DNA of 64,000 nt from Larkinella rosea (GTDB lineage: Bacteria; Bacteroidota; Bacteroidia; Cytophagales; Spirosomataceae). The stretch is from assembly GCF_003858635.1 (NCBI RefSeq), contig NZ_RQJO01000007.1, positions 1,055,941-1,119,940 on the forward strand, in the 5' to 3' direction. Shown piece after piece: positions 8,773 to 21,477 of the stretch. How positions within the stretch are numbered: the first letter of the stretch is position 1; every line of letters starts with the position of its first letter. The position numbers were made by a program, and so were the translations under genes. The notes below the pieces were generated by a model. The model was not told the DNA's origin. It ran no database searches and worked only from the letters and a program-made list of their open reading frames with translations.

Positions 8773-9292
8773 GTACACTAATTTAAACGTAATCAAGCTA
8801 TTGGTTTACCAGTTCGGCAAGGCTCCCGTTGATAACCAAAAATTCCGTCTCCACGCTCAGATCCGTTGAAACTTTAGCAAAAAAGTCGAATAAATACAAA
8901 ACCGACATCCTGGGTATGCTAAAACGGAACCGGTTAGGTTGCTCCGACACCCAAAAGGACCAGAATTAACCCCTCTGAGCATATTAACAGCGTATCGGCC
9001 TCTTTGGGTAGGATTCTCGATTAACCAGGACAGTTTTTGATCGCGGAAATGCGCCTTTGAGGTGTTTGCTAGAACTCCGATGCGATGGGAAAGCGAAATT
9101 TAGCCAATTCGTAAGGATTCGGGCATTAAGGAAATGCCACGTGAATGGGCTTACACATAATGCGAATGATGGACAGGTTTTGTATGGGGACCAACCTGTC
9201 CATAACTCTTACTCAGTCTACAACTTATAACCGCTCATTGAAAAGAAAAAGACTTAAAATCCGTTCACTACAATTCAGGGTTTAGGCTTTCT
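8773..9292. other. 520-bp non-coding gap
   Basis: No credible coding frame on either strand. The only clear structure is the inverted repeat at 9169-9203, listed separately. The gap separates the divergent ends of the ArsB-family gene (its 5' side) and the xylan locus (its 3' side), so it should hold the permease promoter. Confidence 0.4.
9169..9203. repeat. 11-bp perfect inverted repeat
   Basis: ATGGACAGGTT (9169-9179) and AACCTGTCCAT (9193-9203) are perfect complements around a 13-nt loop. It lies 90 bp beyond the stop codon of the xylanase gene, the last gene of the xylan locus, so it may end that transcript. It lacks a long T-run. Confidence 0.45.
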
Positions 9293-10354
9293 CTAGAACT
9301 TTGTTACACGCTCGTAGGCTTTTTTCGGCTGGCCATTCTGGTCGAATAACAAGGGATAATCTTTGCGGCCCGGAACCGGGAAATTGTCCAGCCAGGAATA
9401 ACGATCGGTCAGGTTCCAGAACGTGACGCCGGTAATCTGGTTGCGATGCTTGCGAAACACCTCAAACAACATGCTGTAATGCGCGGCCTGTTTGGCATCC
9501 ATCTCCGCCGTAAACTCGCTTTTGTCAGTATCCCGGTGAGCCCGGCGCTCATGCTCTTTGGGATACACCGACACGTCGACCTCCGTGAATTGGATTTTCA
9601 AACCCAGGCTGGCAAATTTGGTAATGGACTCCTCCAGCTCGTGTCTGGTCGGCTCGTAAATGGACCAGTGTGCCTGCAACCCCACCCCATGAATGGGAAT
9701 ATTTTTCTCTTTTAACTTCCTGATCAACTGATAGATGCGTTCCCGCTTCGAGGCATTTTCGGTGTTATAATCATTGTAAAACAACTGGGCAGACGGGTCG
9801 GCTTCGTGGGCATACTGAAATGCCTTTTCAATGTAGTCCTCTCCGATTATCTCATAGAACTTTGATTGGCGGTAAAGGCTTTTTCCCGTATCAGGAACGG
9901 CTTCATTTACCACATCCCAGGCATAAATTCGTCCTTTATACCGTCCCACCACGTCCGAAATATGCCGTTTCAGCCGGCCCAGCAATACCTCCCGGCTTAC
10001 GGTTTTTCCGGTTGAATCGGTAAACAACCAGCGGGGCGTCTGGTTATGCCAGCAGAGTGTATGCCCCCGCAGTTTGATGTGGTTCTGCCGGGCAAAATCG
10101 GCAATGGCGTCGGCATCTTTCCAATTGTAGCGGTTTTCTTCGGGATGAATCGGGCCCATCTTCATCGCATTTTCGGGCGTCATGCTGTTGAAGTGGGTTT
10201 TGATCAACTCCGCATCCGGGCCGGGCTGGACCATGCGAGGATTGACTGCCACGCCAATCGGGAAGTAGTTTTGGTAATAATCTTTCAGTCCTTTTTCGGG
10301 CGCTACGAAGGAAACGGCCAAGACAATCACTAGATAGACGCTTAATTTCCGCAT
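9293..10354 (-). CDS. GH10 endo-1,4-beta-xylanase
   Basis: Exported single-domain xylanase, 353 aa, cutting the beta-1,4-xylan backbone. An N-terminal signal (MRKLSVYLVIVLAVSFVAP) is followed by a GH10 barrel. Visible motifs are GHTLCWHNQTPRWL (97-110), WDVVNEA with acid/base Glu151, and IQFTEVDVS with nucleophile Glu258, plus GVTFWNLTDRYSW near the C-terminus. No carbohydrate-binding module is attached. It is the most distal gene of the xylan locus, 24 bp downstream of a GH43 gene. Retaining mechanism and family are secure from the paired glutamates. Confidence 0.95.
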   Translation of the reverse strand: MRKLSVYLVIVLAVSFVAPEKGLKDYYQNYFPIGVAVNPRMVQPGPDAELIKTHFNSMTPENAMKMGPIHPEENRYNWKDADAIADFARQNHIKLRGHTLCWHNQTPRWLFTDSTGKTVSREVLLGRLKRHISDVVGRYKGRIYAWDVVNEAVPDTGKSLYRQSKFYEIIGEDYIEKAFQYAHEADPSAQLFYNDYNTENASKRERIYQLIRKLKEKNIPIHGVGLQAHWSIYEPTRHELEESITKFASLGLKIQFTEVDVSVYPKEHERRAHRDTDKSEFTAEMDAKQAAHYSMLFEVFRKHRNQITGVTFWNLTDRYSWLDNFPVPGRKDYPLLFDQNGQPKKAYERVTKF

Positions 10355-10378
10355 GAGTTCATGGATTTTAAAAGCTGA

Positions 10379-11431
10379 TTACTTGTAAGCATCAATCGTT
10401 TTAATCGTTCCATCCGGATTATAGGTCAGCTCGGTTACTTTGAGGTTCCGAAGATGCGTTTTCCCGGAAAGCTGAACATCGTGATAGAACAAATACCATT
10501 TGCTGCCAACCTGCACAATGGAGTGATGATTCGTCCAGCCGAGAACCGGTTTTAATACGACTCCTTTGTACGTAAATGGCCCGTACGGATTGTCGCCGAT
10601 GGCGTAGCAGAGGTTGTGTGTATCACCGGTGGAGTACGAGAAGTAATACTTGCCGTTGTATCGATGGAGCCAGGCTGCTTCAAAAAACCGTTTGTCGTTG
10701 TCCTTTTCCCGGAACGGTTTTCCATTTTCATCCAGAATCTGTACTTCCCGCACCGGCTCGGCAAAGCTTTTCATATCGGCGCTCAACCGGGCCACCCGGG
10801 GCAAATAAGCCAACTCATCTTTCTTTTTCAGGCCTCCTTTCGGGTTGTACTGATTGTTGTCCCAGCGTTGCAACTGCCCCCCCCAGATTCCGCCGAAATA
10901 CAGATACGCTTTGCCATCAGCGTCCTGAAAAACCGTCGGGTCGATGCTGTAGCTTCCCTGAATCGGTTCCGGTTCGGGTTTGAACGGGCCGGTCGGACTT
11001 TTGCTGGTTGCCACCCCGATCCGAAAAATATCCTGTTTATCCTTGGCCGGAAAATAGAGGTAATACGTGCCATTCTTATAAGTAGCGTCGGGCGCCCACA
11101 GTTGACGCCCCGCCCAGGGAATGTCTTTGATGTCCAGCGCTACACCGTTGTCCTTCACAGGTCCACCGATCTTGTCCATCGACAAAACGTGGTAGTCGCG
11201 CATGGCAAAATGCCCCCCTTCATCGTCCTCTTTGACATCCTTCGCATCAATGTCGTGCGAGGGGTAAATGTAAATTTTTCCGTTAAAAACATGCGCGGAA
11301 GGGTCCGCCGTGTAAATGTGCGAGACCAGAGGTTGCGAAATCGGCGTTTTGTTTCCGTTGGACTGCGCCAACGCTGTCAGCGAACATCCCATTAGGGCCG
11401 CTAACACTGAAGATGTGAAAATTTGTTTCAT
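10379..11431 (-). CDS. GH43 beta-xylosidase / arabinofuranosidase
   Basis: Five-bladed beta-propeller glycosidase, 350 aa, a catalytic domain without an added C-terminal module. The N-terminus (MKQIFTSSVLAALMGCSLTALAQS) is a signal peptide. Cys16 in LMGC could make it a lipoprotein, but cleavage after ALAQ looks as likely. The general base is Asp43 in YTADPSAHVF. The pKa-modulating Asp is in YSIDPTVF, and the general acid is probably the Glu of FFEAAWLHRY. It probably removes xylose or arabinose from xylo-oligosaccharides made by the adjacent GH10 enzyme. Specificity cannot be read from sequence. Confidence 0.9.
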   Translation of the reverse strand: MKQIFTSSVLAALMGCSLTALAQSNGNKTPISQPLVSHIYTADPSAHVFNGKIYIYPSHDIDAKDVKEDDEGGHFAMRDYHVLSMDKIGGPVKDNGVALDIKDIPWAGRQLWAPDATYKNGTYYLYFPAKDKQDIFRIGVATSKSPTGPFKPEPEPIQGSYSIDPTVFQDADGKAYLYFGGIWGGQLQRWDNNQYNPKGGLKKKDELAYLPRVARLSADMKSFAEPVREVQILDENGKPFREKDNDKRFFEAAWLHRYNGKYYFSYSTGDTHNLCYAIGDNPYGPFTYKGVVLKPVLGWTNHHSIVQVGSKWYLFYHDVQLSGKTHLRNLKVTELTYNPDGTIKTIDAYK

Positions 11432-11489
11432 CCGAGCTTAAGTTCGATGCGGTTAAAAATTGATTGGACTTCCGGTTCTGAAGCGGTTT

Positions 11490-13448
<1,959 letters not shown>

Positions 13449-13463
13449 TCAGGACATTTCCGA

Positions 13464-14579
<1,116 letters not shown>

Positions 14580-14619
14580 TGGGAGATTGGTTAACGTTTA
14601 GAAATCAGGTTTATTAAGG

Positions 14620-14730
14620 AGACGATTAGACAAGAGACGTTAGACAAGAGACAAAAGATATTAAGTCCTAACGTAACTTGCTACTCATCATTAGATAGTC
14701 TCATGTCTTACTTCTCTTGTCTGATGAGTA
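14620..14730. repeat. word-repeat inverted repeat element A
   Basis: Non-coding spacer downstream of the esterase gene that ends at 14732. AGACAAGAGA occurs twice (14628-14637, 14642-14651) and its complement TCTCTTGTCT once (14713-14722). A second nested pair is TACTCATCA (14682-14690) with TGATGAGTA (14722-14730). It follows the same plan as the elements at 42221, 42598, 43389, 53026 and 61770. Confidence 0.6.
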
Positions 14731-14731
14731 A

Positions 14732-15808
14732 TCACTTAAAAAGCAGCGGCAGCGTGGTGGCGAGGTAGAGCTTGCAGTTCATCCAGGTATGGCCGCCCGG
14801 CACAATCTGGGTATCCAGTTTCAGACCCTTCTCGTTGAACATCGCGATGTTCTGCTTCACGGGCTCCAACAGAAAATCCTCCGTGCCGACGCTGATCGTA
14901 AATAGTTTCAGTTGTTTATTTAGCTGATCCGCGTTCGGCGACCAGTCGCTGAAGTTCTTTTTAAATTCTTCCGTGGCCGTATACGGAGCATACGAGCAGA
15001 CGTACGCGAACTTGTCCGGATTGGTCAGCCCGATGTTCAGGGTCTGGCCACCTCCCACCGAAAAACCGGCTACCGCCCGGTTTTTACTGTCTTTGCCAAC
15101 CGGGTAGTTGGCTTCCACGAACGGAATGATGTCATTAATCATGTCTTTCGTAAAATCCGGCATCGGACTCGGGCGCACATTGCCGTAGGGCATGACAATG
15201 AGCATCGGTTTGGCTTTCCCCTGCGCCATCAGGTTGTCGGCAATCAGGTTGGCCCGGCCCACTTTCGTCCAGGTTTCCTCCGTATCGGAGCCGCCGTGAA
15301 TCAGGTACAAAACCGGGTATTTGGTTTTGGCGGTGGGGTTAAAACCCGGTGGAGTGTAGATAAGGAGTTGCCGGGTTGTTCCCAACGTCGTGGATTGGTA
15401 ATACCGGTAACTGATTTTTCCGTGCGGTACGTTCTGCAACGAATGAACCAGCGGCTGGTCGCCGGGGATGTCGACGATGCTGCGCTTAAAACGCTCATTG
15501 GCAAAGATGTAGGTGTTATTGGGGTCCGCAATCTGGACGCTATCGACCCAGAAACTATACGGATAAATGTCCGGTTTGACGGGTGGAACCGTCACGCTCC
15601 AGATGCCGGACGTATCGTTGGTCATCGACACGGGCGCTTTCAGGAACTCGCCGTTCAGCGTTACTTTTTGCGCTTTTTTTGAGAAGTACCGGAATGTAAT
15701 GCTATGATCGGGATGCACGTCGGGCGAACTAATGGCGGGCGGGCGTTGGGCCAGAACTGTCACCGAAAAAAACAGCAGGGCTGGAATCAGGTAAATGGGG
15801 CGTTTCAT
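14732..15808 (-). CDS. CE1-type esterase with N-terminal E-set domain
   Basis: Exported 358-aa esterase. A longer frame opens at 16081, but it overlaps the neighbouring gene throughout. The ATG at 15808 gives MKRPIYLIPALLFFSVTVLA, a clear signal peptide, 5 bp after the upstream gene's stop. An E-set/CBM48-like domain (HSITFRYFSKKAQKVTLNGE, about 33-115) precedes the alpha/beta-hydrolase domain with LYLIHGGSDTEETW, nucleophile Ser250 in AGFSVGGG and His in GGHTWMNCK. It is closest to the gene just upstream (shared KPDIYPYSF and DTEET motifs), so these two are the youngest duplicates in the esterase cluster. Confidence 0.88.
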   Translation of the reverse strand: MKRPIYLIPALLFFSVTVLAQRPPAISSPDVHPDHSITFRYFSKKAQKVTLNGEFLKAPVSMTNDTSGIWSVTVPPVKPDIYPYSFWVDSVQIADPNNTYIFANERFKRSIVDIPGDQPLVHSLQNVPHGKISYRYYQSTTLGTTRQLLIYTPPGFNPTAKTKYPVLYLIHGGSDTEETWTKVGRANLIADNLMAQGKAKPMLIVMPYGNVRPSPMPDFTKDMINDIIPFVEANYPVGKDSKNRAVAGFSVGGGQTLNIGLTNPDKFAYVCSYAPYTATEEFKKNFSDWSPNADQLNKQLKLFTISVGTEDFLLEPVKQNIAMFNEKGLKLDTQIVPGGHTWMNCKLYLATTLPLLFK

Positions 15809-15813
15809 GTGGG

Positions 15814-16974
15814 TTAGCGGAAGAGTAAGGGTGTGGTTTCGGCAACGTACTTTTTGACATTCATCCAGGTATGACCACCATCGGTAATCAGGCTTTTGAA
15901 GTTTACCTTTTTCGCCTTCAGGTAATCCATGAATTCGACGGTGCCCTTGTAGAGAAAGTCGTCGCTGCCCACACTCACCCAGAACAGTTTTAATCGCGTG
16001 TTCGTACGCGCGGCATCCCCACCGATTTGCGGAAAGTTCCTGTCCATTTCGGCGGGAGACAGGTACGAACTGTAGCTGCACACCCAGGCGAATTTGTCCA
16101 GGTTACTAAACGCTGTGCGGAGCGTTTGCCCGCCCCCGCGCGAAAAACCGCCGATGGCCCGGTTTTCCCGATTGGCGAGGGTCCGGTAGTTTTTCTCGAC
16201 ATACGGAATGACCCTGCTCACCAGATCCGTCGCGAAATCGTTGGCCCGTTTGACCGCATCATCCCCGTCGCGCACCGTCGGGTCGGCGGGTTTGGGGCCA
16301 CTTTTCTGCTCGGCTACCCGGGCCGCAATGTTGCCATAAGGCATGACAATGATCATCGGTTTAGCCTTGCCTTCCGCAATCAGGTTGTCCAGAATCAGGT
16401 TGGTTTTACCGACCTTGAAAAAGGTTTCTTCCGTATCCGTGGTGCCGCTGATGAGGTAAAAAACCGGGTATTTTGTTGCGGGGTTCTGATCGTAGCCCGG
16501 GGGAGTATACACCACCAGTGAGCCGGTGGTGCCTTCCAGCGACGGATAGTATTCATAGTTGATGGAACCGTGCGGGACATTCTTCATCGCGTGGACCAGG
16601 GGGGAATCGCCGGGCACATCTACCAGACTGGCCTTAAACCGTTCATTTGGAAAAAAGGCTACGTTGGCGGGGTCCATGACAGTAATGCCATCCACCTGAA
16701 AGCTGTACGGGTAAATATCCGGTTTGATGGGTTCCGTTACTACACTCCAGATGCCTTGCGCATCCTTACTCATTTCGACGGGTGCTTTCAAAAACTGCCC
16801 GCTTAACCTGACCTCCTTTGCCTGCGGGGCCAGGTAGCGAAAGGTGACGGTTTTGTCGGCGTTCACCTGGGGCGATACCACCAGCGGACCGCGCGGGGGT
16901 TGGGCAAGCACCGGGGCGGCACAGCAAAGAAAGGCCCACAGGGGCCAGATCCGGTTTTTTAAGCGTTTTCGCAT
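15814..16974 (-). CDS. CE1-type esterase with N-terminal E-set domain, altered oxyanion segment
   Basis: Exported 386-aa paralogue of the gene 5 bp downstream. It has a signal peptide (about 1-24), an E-set domain (KTVTFRYLAPQAKEVRLSGQ), then an esterase domain with nucleophile Ser278 in GGFSRGGG and His in GGHTWMNVK. Where the paralogues have LYL-[LIQ]-HG before the first loop, this one reads FYLISGTTDTEE, losing the HG pair that helps form the oxyanion hole. The rest of the triad is present, so activity may be changed but is not clearly lost. It also has an insertion (SGPKPADPTVRDGDDAV) missing from the neighbour. Confidence 0.86.
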   Translation of the reverse strand: MRKRLKNRIWPLWAFLCCAAPVLAQPPRGPLVVSPQVNADKTVTFRYLAPQAKEVRLSGQFLKAPVEMSKDAQGIWSVVTEPIKPDIYPYSFQVDGITVMDPANVAFFPNERFKASLVDVPGDSPLVHAMKNVPHGSINYEYYPSLEGTTGSLVVYTPPGYDQNPATKYPVFYLISGTTDTEETFFKVGKTNLILDNLIAEGKAKPMIIVMPYGNIAARVAEQKSGPKPADPTVRDGDDAVKRANDFATDLVSRVIPYVEKNYRTLANRENRAIGGFSRGGGQTLRTAFSNLDKFAWVCSYSSYLSPAEMDRNFPQIGGDAARTNTRLKLFWVSVGSDDFLYKGTVEFMDYLKAKKVNFKSLITDGGHTWMNVKKYVAETTPLLFR

Positions 16975-17026
16975 GGTTAAAAGGTTTAAGAGATTGGTGA
17001 CACTGGAAAGAGAGCAAACGGTTTAG

Positions 17027-17893
<867 letters not shown>

Positions 17894-17976
17894 TTAGTAG
17901 CTATTTCATCAGGATTCAAGGTATTGTTTTCTCTTCAATTTATCCTCGGCTGGAAGTCGCAAAGGGGAATGAAGCT

Positions 17977-19551
17977 TTATTTTTTTGTAATTGAATCCGT
18001 CACGCGGAAATAATCAAAATCGGCATACCCGCCCGGATTCGCAGTGGCATAGGTAAACAGCCCAAACCGATAGCCCATAAAATGCGGAATGGTGTACGGC
18101 ATCTTCATTGGTTCGCCAATGTCGTGCCACGATTTTCCGTCCAGGCTGTAATAGAAATGTGCGATATCGGCCCGGTTGTTGAAGTTGCATTCGGTTTTCA
18201 GGAAGACGTTTTTTTGCGCCAGCGAAATTCGTTGAATTTCAAGCGGTTTTCCGGCAGCCGCACTCACCATGACAATGAAATGTTGCCCGTTTTCCTGTTT
18301 TACACCCACCAGTCCGTAGTTCTTTTGCAACAGGCTCAACCCGGCGAAATCCCCATCCTTCAGGCTGGAGACGTCGAGGGCGAGAGATCCGGTACATTCG
18401 GGGCCGATGGTCCGCTGTGTCAGGGTGTTGCGGGCTTGCACAAAAGACGTATCAATGTGACCGGTTTTTAGTCGCAGGTAGCCTTTTCGTTCCGCAACAG
18501 ACCAAAGTCGGTTGTCGGGATTGTGGTTCCACTGCCATACCATCGGCAAAGCCCGTTCTCCTTTCTTACGGCTAAATTCATCGGAGGCCACGATTCCGGG
18601 AATGAGCCCCTTGCTGGCAGGCAGGTCGAGTGCTTCGGGCACTTTGCCATTTACGCCCAATACCGGCCAGCCCTCTTCCCAAGTCACGGGAACCAGGTAC
18701 GGAATGCGCCCGACCCCGCCAAAATCCCGGAACAGGTAAGCGTACCATTTCCCGTCCGGCGTATCGATCAAACCGCCCTGTGCGACGCCCAAATCCTGTA
18801 GCGCGACCCGACCTTCCCACGGCCCCGTGATCCGGTCGGCCCGATGAATCACCACCGTCCGCATACCGCCACGCGGCCAGGTGATGTTAAACAGGTAATA
18901 TTTCCCGTTGACCTTGAAGAGTTGCGAGCCTTCAGCGGGCAGTCCGCCATCCGTGCCCGAGGGCGTGCTGGCATTTTCGATGAGAACCTGCTCGGCTGTC
19001 CCCGGTTTTACGCCGGACGCATCCGCTGTCAGTTCCACCAGCCGGAGTTTGCCCCCGCCGTATATCAGGTAAACCCGGCCGTCATCGTCAAAAAACAGGC
19101 TGTGATCGTGATAGGCGGGTTTGAACGACGACACCTTCCACCGCCCTTTTTCCGGGTCTTTAGTCGTAAAGACGTAGGTTTTTCCGGTGGTCTGGGCGAA
19201 GGTGGTCACGTAATAGGTGCCCTGATGATACCGCAGGCTGCTGGCCCACGAGCCCCGGCCATAGCTGCTTTTGCCATTCGTCAGGTTCAGCGCATCCATA
19301 CTGGCCAGCGTGTCATACGCATAACCGACCATGTGCCAGTTGACCAGATCGTTCGATTTCAGAATCGGCAAGCCCGGACTCAGGTGCATAGTGGTGCTGC
19401 TCATGTAATACGTCTTCCCCACCCGAATCAGGGCGATATCCGGCACATCAGCAAAGAGAACCGGATTCCGGGCGGTCTGGGCGTTCACTCCCGAAACCGT
19501 CACCAGAAGCATAATCCCGACTAAAACCGCCTGAACAATCCGCCTTCTCAT
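17977..19551 (-). CDS. GH43 enzyme with C-terminal concanavalin-like domain
   Basis: Exported beta-xylosidase/arabinofuranosidase-type enzyme, about 524 aa. I prefer the ATG at 19551 (MRRRIVQAVLVGIMLLVTVSG, signal peptide) over the GTG at 19566. The propeller domain opens NPVLFADVPDIALI with the general-base Asp and contains YHDHSLFFDDDGRVYLIYGG and LPAEGSQLFKVNGKYYLFN, where the Glu is the likely acid. From about residue 340 a second domain (DEFSRKKGERALPMVWQWNH) matches the beta-sandwich C-terminal module of GH43 xylosidases. It begins about 20 bp after the upstream GH43 gene ends, clearly one operon. Confidence 0.9.
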   Translation of the reverse strand: MRRRIVQAVLVGIMLLVTVSGVNAQTARNPVLFADVPDIALIRVGKTYYMSSTTMHLSPGLPILKSNDLVNWHMVGYAYDTLASMDALNLTNGKSSYGRGSWASSLRYHQGTYYVTTFAQTTGKTYVFTTKDPEKGRWKVSSFKPAYHDHSLFFDDDGRVYLIYGGGKLRLVELTADASGVKPGTAEQVLIENASTPSGTDGGLPAEGSQLFKVNGKYYLFNITWPRGGMRTVVIHRADRITGPWEGRVALQDLGVAQGGLIDTPDGKWYAYLFRDFGGVGRIPYLVPVTWEEGWPVLGVNGKVPEALDLPASKGLIPGIVASDEFSRKKGERALPMVWQWNHNPDNRLWSVAERKGYLRLKTGHIDTSFVQARNTLTQRTIGPECTGSLALDVSSLKDGDFAGLSLLQKNYGLVGVKQENGQHFIVMVSAAAGKPLEIQRISLAQKNVFLKTECNFNNRADIAHFYYSLDGKSWHDIGEPMKMPYTIPHFMGYRFGLFTYATANPGGYADFDYFRVTDSITKK

Positions 19552-19570
19552 TTTATCCAAATTCACTCAA

Positions 19571-21262
19571 TTATTTAAACACCGGGTCATTTCCCGCGTA
19601 TTTCAGGTATTGGAATGAAGCCGTGTTGGCGGATGGTTCCCCGGACGAGGTGGCATAGAGCCCATACAGGCACCCGATAAAGCTTCCCGCTACTTTGGTA
19701 CTCAGAAATTTAGCATCCATCTTGTCTTTCAGCAGCACCCAGGTTTTGGCATCGGTCGAAAAATGAAAGCTATACGCATCGCCCTCCGAACTAATGCGCA
19801 GCCCCAGCTTCCCGGTTTTGGCTGCCAGCGGCACTTCAGTCAGCAATTCCATCTCTTTTGACCGGGGCTTGCTTTGGTAGAGTTGCAGCACGTCTTTGCC
19901 CAGCGACCGGGATTGGCACAACCAGTAAAAATGATCCTCGTCCTGAAGAATGATCAAACCCGCTTTTTCTTTTTCTGATTTGGGCGAAAATACCAGCTCG
20001 GTTTCGGCGATGCTGAACAGGTGCTGCTGCCGTTTTCCGATGAAAGCCGGATTGCCCAACTCCATAACGGTTTCGGGTTTCAGTTTCAGCGTCAGTCCCT
20101 GTTTCTTCGAGAGCGAATACCAGCTTTTATCCAGTGTCCGCATAAACAGCAACGTCGGGTCCAATTCTTTGTCGAAGGTCAGTGTGTAGGCAAAATTGCC
20201 CGACTGCGGCAGGGCGCCTTTGAGTTTCACTTCCTTGTATGAAACAGGGTAGCGGTACGAAATTGCCTTCTCGCCGTGCTCGATCATGGGCCAGTCGTTT
20301 TTCCAGGTGACGGGCGCGATGAATGTTTCACGGCCGGTGTTGTAGTAATCCCCTTCGTAGGGCCGGACGGCCAGAAAGATGCAATACATCTTGCCATCGG
20401 GCCCATCCACAAACTGCGCATGGCCCGCCGAGGTAATGGCGTCTTTCCGGTCGGTCGGCAACTCGCGCTGCGTTAAAATCGGGTTGCCTTCAAACGGCAC
20501 ATACGGTCCCCAGACCTCCTTGCTCCGTAGCACCACCTCCGAATGGTTGACCGACGTACCGCCCTCGGCCGCGTAGAGATAGTACCAGCCGTTTCGTTTC
20601 ATGATGTGGGGAGCTTCAATCCACACCGGTTTTTTGCTGAGGTCCACCCCGCCGTTCACCAACTGTTTTTCTTCCCCAACCACTTTCAGGTTCTGGTAGT
20701 CAAACTCATACATCCGGATGGTCCGGTGACCCGAATACAACGGTTTTCGGTCAGGGGCATCGCTGTTGTAGAGGATGTAGGCTTTGGCGGTTTCTTCGTC
20801 AAAATAAATCGACGGATCGATGCCCCGGACCGATGGAATCTTCACCGGATCGCTCCAAGGTCCGGCCGGATTTTGGGCCGTCACCACGAAATTTCCGTCG
20901 TGGTCGATGTCGGTGCAGGTGAGGTAGTAGGTGCCTTTGTAAAAGCTGATGGCGGGTGCAAAAAGGCCCCGAGTCAGCCGTTCACCCATGAAATCCATCT
21001 GGGTAGGCCGGTCGATGACATTGCCGATCTGTTTCCAGTTTTTCAAATCCTGGCTGTGAAAAACCGGGATGCCGGGAAAATACGAAAACGTCGAAGTAAC
21101 GAGGTAATAATCCGGCCCTACTTTCACGATACTTGGATCAGGATAAAAACCGGTCAGAATCGGGTTGGCCAGTGTGGTCGTCTGGGCGCAAACCGTATGA
21201 CTCAGAATAAAGCCAAAAATCGTTAAAACGACCTTGCAAATCTTTTTTATCATGTTCATCAT
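19571..21262 (-). CDS. GH43 beta-xylosidase (XynB-like) with C-terminal domain
   Basis: About 563-aa exported xylosidase. Of several possible starts I chose the ATG at 21262. It gives MMNMIKKICKVVLTIFGF, a signal peptide ending at VCAQ, whereas the frame from 21337 adds 25 unlikely residues. The propeller begins NPILTGFYPDPSIVKVG with the general-base Asp, followed by VRGIDPSIYFDEE and IEAPHIMKRNGWYYLYAAEGG with the acid Glu. The C-terminal half (KELDPTLLFMRTLDKSWYSL) is the GH43 concanavalin-like module. It is the first enzyme gene after susCD and resembles xylosidases acting on xylo-oligosaccharides. Confidence 0.91.
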   Translation of the reverse strand: MMNMIKKICKVVLTIFGFILSHTVCAQTTTLANPILTGFYPDPSIVKVGPDYYLVTSTFSYFPGIPVFHSQDLKNWKQIGNVIDRPTQMDFMGERLTRGLFAPAISFYKGTYYLTCTDIDHDGNFVVTAQNPAGPWSDPVKIPSVRGIDPSIYFDEETAKAYILYNSDAPDRKPLYSGHRTIRMYEFDYQNLKVVGEEKQLVNGGVDLSKKPVWIEAPHIMKRNGWYYLYAAEGGTSVNHSEVVLRSKEVWGPYVPFEGNPILTQRELPTDRKDAITSAGHAQFVDGPDGKMYCIFLAVRPYEGDYYNTGRETFIAPVTWKNDWPMIEHGEKAISYRYPVSYKEVKLKGALPQSGNFAYTLTFDKELDPTLLFMRTLDKSWYSLSKKQGLTLKLKPETVMELGNPAFIGKRQQHLFSIAETELVFSPKSEKEKAGLIILQDEDHFYWLCQSRSLGKDVLQLYQSKPRSKEMELLTEVPLAAKTGKLGLRISSEGDAYSFHFSTDAKTWVLLKDKMDAKFLSTKVAGSFIGCLYGLYATSSGEPSANTASFQYLKYAGNDPVFK

Positions 21263-21477
21263 AAGCTTAAAATCAATCGTTATGCTACTGACGTACCAGC
21301 GTACACCCTGTACCTGCGTAGAACTTAGTTTGGGCACTTTTGACCATTGACAACCCCTGATCCTAAGCTATTATTCAGATTGGGTAGTCGTTAAACTCAA
21401 AAAATGTAAGGGGACAACTGTCGATTCCCCTTACATTCTGCACTACGATTTCACCTATATGCTACCAATAAGCTGAT

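Noticed and set aside
15809-16081. Extended start for the esterase gene at 14732
   Set aside because: The added 91 residues lie wholly inside the upstream gene in another frame and precede a perfect signal peptide, so the ATG at 15808 is the start.
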